In this document: piece by piece, positions 62,451 through 64,000 of the stretch | Position numbering within the stretch: the first letter of the stretch is position 1 | How the letters are laid out: each line of letters starts with the position of its first letter | Assembly: GCA_028818705.1 (NCBI GenBank) | Contig: JAPPNJ010000029.1 | Span: forward strand, 1-64,000 | From: Candidatus Poribacteria bacterium | Lineage (GTDB): Bacteria; Poribacteria; WGA-4E; WGA-3G | DNA: 64,000 nt | Direction: 5' to 3' | Translations under genes and position numbers: made by a program | Notes under the pieces: model-generated | Database searches by the model: none | What the model was told of the DNA's origin: nothing | Seen by the model: the letters and a program-made list of their open reading frames with translations, nothing else

Positions 62451-63353
62451 ATGCTGCAACTCAAACGGGATTACCTTGATCAGAAAGTCTTGGAGCGTCT
62501 TTCGACGCTTCAACTGCACGCTCGATTGCCTATGATTGGGAGTGTGTCAGGTAAGCATCGGAGCCCGATTCGCGGCTCCAGTCTTGAGTTTGCGGAGTAT
62601 CGGAAGTACGTTCCCGGCGATGATCCTCGGAGGCTTGATTGGCGGGCTTACGCACGGAATGATCGCTATTACATCAAAGAGTTTGAGGCGGATACCAACT
62701 TGCGGATGTGTTTGGTCGTTGATACCAGTGGTTCGATGGATTTCGCGTACAATGGTATGAGCAAACTCGACTATGCCCGTCGTATTGCCGGGACCTTAGC
62801 CTATATCGCGGCGCAACAAGGCGATGCTGTCGGACTTTACTGTGCGGGTACAGGGTTCCACAAAGAAATCTCGCCCAAACGAAGCGCAACACATCTCAGC
62901 GTAGTGCTTGATGAATTAGGTGTGATGGAAGCGTCCGGTGAGACTGGATTAGCAGACGTTCTCCACGAAACCGCTGAACGCGTGCCGCAAAGAGCACTCA
63001 TCATTATCATTTCCGATCTGTTCATCGAACCGGAAATCGTTCGGAACTGCCTTGAGCATCTGCGATTCCGTAAACACGATGTGGCAGTGTTTCACTTGTT
63101 GGAACAGAGTGAGTTGGAGTTGGAATTCGATCGTCCGATGCGTTTTGTTGACATGGAGGGTGGTGAACCTGTGTTGGCGGATCCGACTATTATCGGTCCG
63201 CAGTACCAGCGCGCACTCGAAATGTACCTTGAAAGTATGAACACAGTCATTCATGATACCGAAGTCGATTACCACCGTGTCCGCATTAATGAAAGCTACG
63301 ATGATGTGTTGGCACGGTTTCTGTTGGGACGGACGCCGAAGAGACGGAGATAA
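62451..63353 (+). CDS. DUF58-domain protein with VWA-like fold
   Basis: 300 aa, 3 nt after the MoxR gene. The DUF58 core GSSLEFAEYRKYVPGDDPRR, LDWRAYARNDRYYIKEFEAD is followed by a VWA domain with the metal-site motif VVDTSGSM and ALIIIISDLFIEP. No membrane segment. Partner of the MoxR ATPase in Bat-type operons, with a role in envelope or stress functions that is poorly defined. Confidence 0.93.
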   Translation: MLQLKRDYLDQKVLERLSTLQLHARLPMIGSVSGKHRSPIRGSSLEFAEYRKYVPGDDPRRLDWRAYARNDRYYIKEFEADTNLRMCLVVDTSGSMDFAYNGMSKLDYARRIAGTLAYIAAQQGDAVGLYCAGTGFHKEISPKRSATHLSVVLDELGVMEASGETGLADVLHETAERVPQRALIIIISDLFIEPEIVRNCLEHLRFRKHDVAVFHLLEQSELELEFDRPMRFVDMEGGEPVLADPTIIGPQYQRALEMYLESMNTVIHDTEVDYHRVRINESYDDVLARFLLGRTPKRRR

Positions 63354-63356
63354 ATT

Positions 63357-63533
63357 AGTTAACAGTTTTCAGTTCGTTCCGCTGCGCTCACTTTGAGTTA
63401 TGGGTTATGAGCTATGAGTTAACTCCGTACCCAGTACCCAGTACCTAAGCCAAGTGAAGAAGATGCTGACTTCTTTATTGATTGAGGATCAAAACTGATA
63501 ACTGACAACTAATAACTGACAACTGTTTAAAGA
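63357..63533. repeat. CAGTTA-type element between DUF58 and BatA-like genes
   Basis: AACAGTTTTCAGTTCGTTCC, stuttered TATGAGTTATGAG- and GTACCCAGTACCCAGTACC-like tracts, an unrelated centre, then AACTGATAACTGACAACT twice. It splits what is usually a tight operon. Confidence 0.65.
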
Positions 63534-64000
63534 ATGAGTTTTCTGCAACCGTTAGCACTAATTGGGCTCCCTTTGATAGCGCTGCCGATTATTATCCATC
63601 TCATCAATCAACATCGGCATCGCACGATCCCTTGGGCGGCGATGATGTTTCTGATGCATGCGAAGCGCATGAGCAAAGGTATGGCGCGTCTTCGGCATTT
63701 CCTCATTCTGTTGATGCGCGTCTTGGCAGTAGCGACGCTGATTTTTGTGGTCAGTCGTCCACTCTCTGGTGGATGGTTGGGTAGCATCGGAATGGGTAGA
63801 CCTGATGCTACCTTGATTCTTCTGGATTGCTCTCCGAGCATGGGGATGCAAGATTTACAGACGGGTCAGTCAAAGCGGTCAGCTGCACTTCAAAAGCTCT
63901 CGCAATTGCTTGCGCGAGGCGGTTACGGAACACACTTGGCTCTGATTGATAGTGCGAGCGGTCAGCTGCAGGAAGTAGATTCACCAAAAGCGCTATTGAA
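63534..64000 (+). CDS. BatA-like membrane protein with VWA domain, partial at right edge
   Basis: Not in the ORF track because it has no stop in the window. ATG 63534 opens MSFLQPLALIGLPLIALPII, then IHLINQHRHRTIPWAAMMFL, the BatA/Aerotolerance N-terminal domain with two membrane helices (about 5-25 and 58-78). TLILLDCSPSMGMQD is the VWA metal site (DCSPSM in place of DxSxS). At least 155 aa are present. Third gene of the MoxR-DUF58 group. Confidence 0.9.
   Translation, partial: MSFLQPLALIGLPLIALPIIIHLINQHRHRTIPWAAMMFLMHAKRMSKGMARLRHFLILLMRVLAVATLIFVVSRPLSGGWLGSIGMGRPDATLILLDCSPSMGMQDLQTGQSKRSAALQKLSQLLARGGYGTHLALIDSASGQLQEVDSPKALL

Overview
The window looks like a piece of a Candidatus Poribacteria (or closely related, uncultured, marine/sponge-associated) chromosome. 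This is inferred from content, not from a database search: two phytanoyl-CoA-dioxygenase-type oxygenases, a sulfatase, an MlrC-type protein, an enolase-superfamily acid-sugar enzyme, a CotH protein, LamG and GH67-like secreted proteins, WD40 proteins ending in dockerin-like modules, and very many dispersed palindromic repeats between the genes. Housekeeping genes (secA, rplM-rpsI-purA, hslV-hslU, tRNA-Lys/tRNA-Glu) are bacterial in form.

Layout. 0-13.4 kb, mostly minus strand: pentapeptide-repeat protein, MsbA-like ABC exporter, Clp1/Grc3-type polynucleotide kinase next to a small SppA, then an exopolysaccharide block (phosphoglycosyl transferase, membrane nucleotide-sugar 4,6-dehydratase, TIGR03087-like glycosyltransferase), Trm112-like protein, secA and a polytopic membrane protein. 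13.5-20 kb, minus: a DUF1573-like protein, an apparently frameshifted hypothetical gene, a tandem duplication B-A-B-A of two secreted families, and a carboxypeptidase-regulatory-like repeat protein. 20.1-23.5 kb, minus: tRNA-Lys and tRNA-Glu with a clear promoter and terminator, then rplM-rpsI-purA behind a perfect-consensus sigma-70 promoter.

24.3-40 kb, plus: ArsA/Get3-like ATPase with an HSP20-like tail, hslVU, three consecutive secreted WD40-dockerin proteins with 7, 14 and 14 propeller repeats, a 67K-type SppA, a PhyH oxygenase, a two-domain P-loop/deoxyribosyltransferase-like protein, a PIN-domain toxin candidate with a small partner, and a RimK-like ATP-grasp ligase. 40.6-60 kb: carbohydrate and small-molecule metabolism (GT4, mannitol-dehydrogenase family, Gfo/Idh/MocA, MFS, LamG, LamG-GH67-beta-helix fusion, enolase superfamily, MlrC, aldo-keto reductase, PhyH, sulfatase, CotH). 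60-64 kb: a solo TnpB element with a likely omega-RNA, then a MoxR-DUF58-BatA-type operon running off the right edge.

The least-explained signal is in the spacers. Several families of short palindromic repeats have stem sequences that change on both arms together, so pairing is kept. In two places one unit sits inside the loop of another. A second, larger family has conserved inverted arms (CAGTTATCAGTTAAG / CTTAACTGATAACTG) around unrelated centres of about 40-60 nt. A third has TATGGTRAATT terminal inverted repeats and looks like a MITE; one of its three copies is interrupted by the hairpin family.
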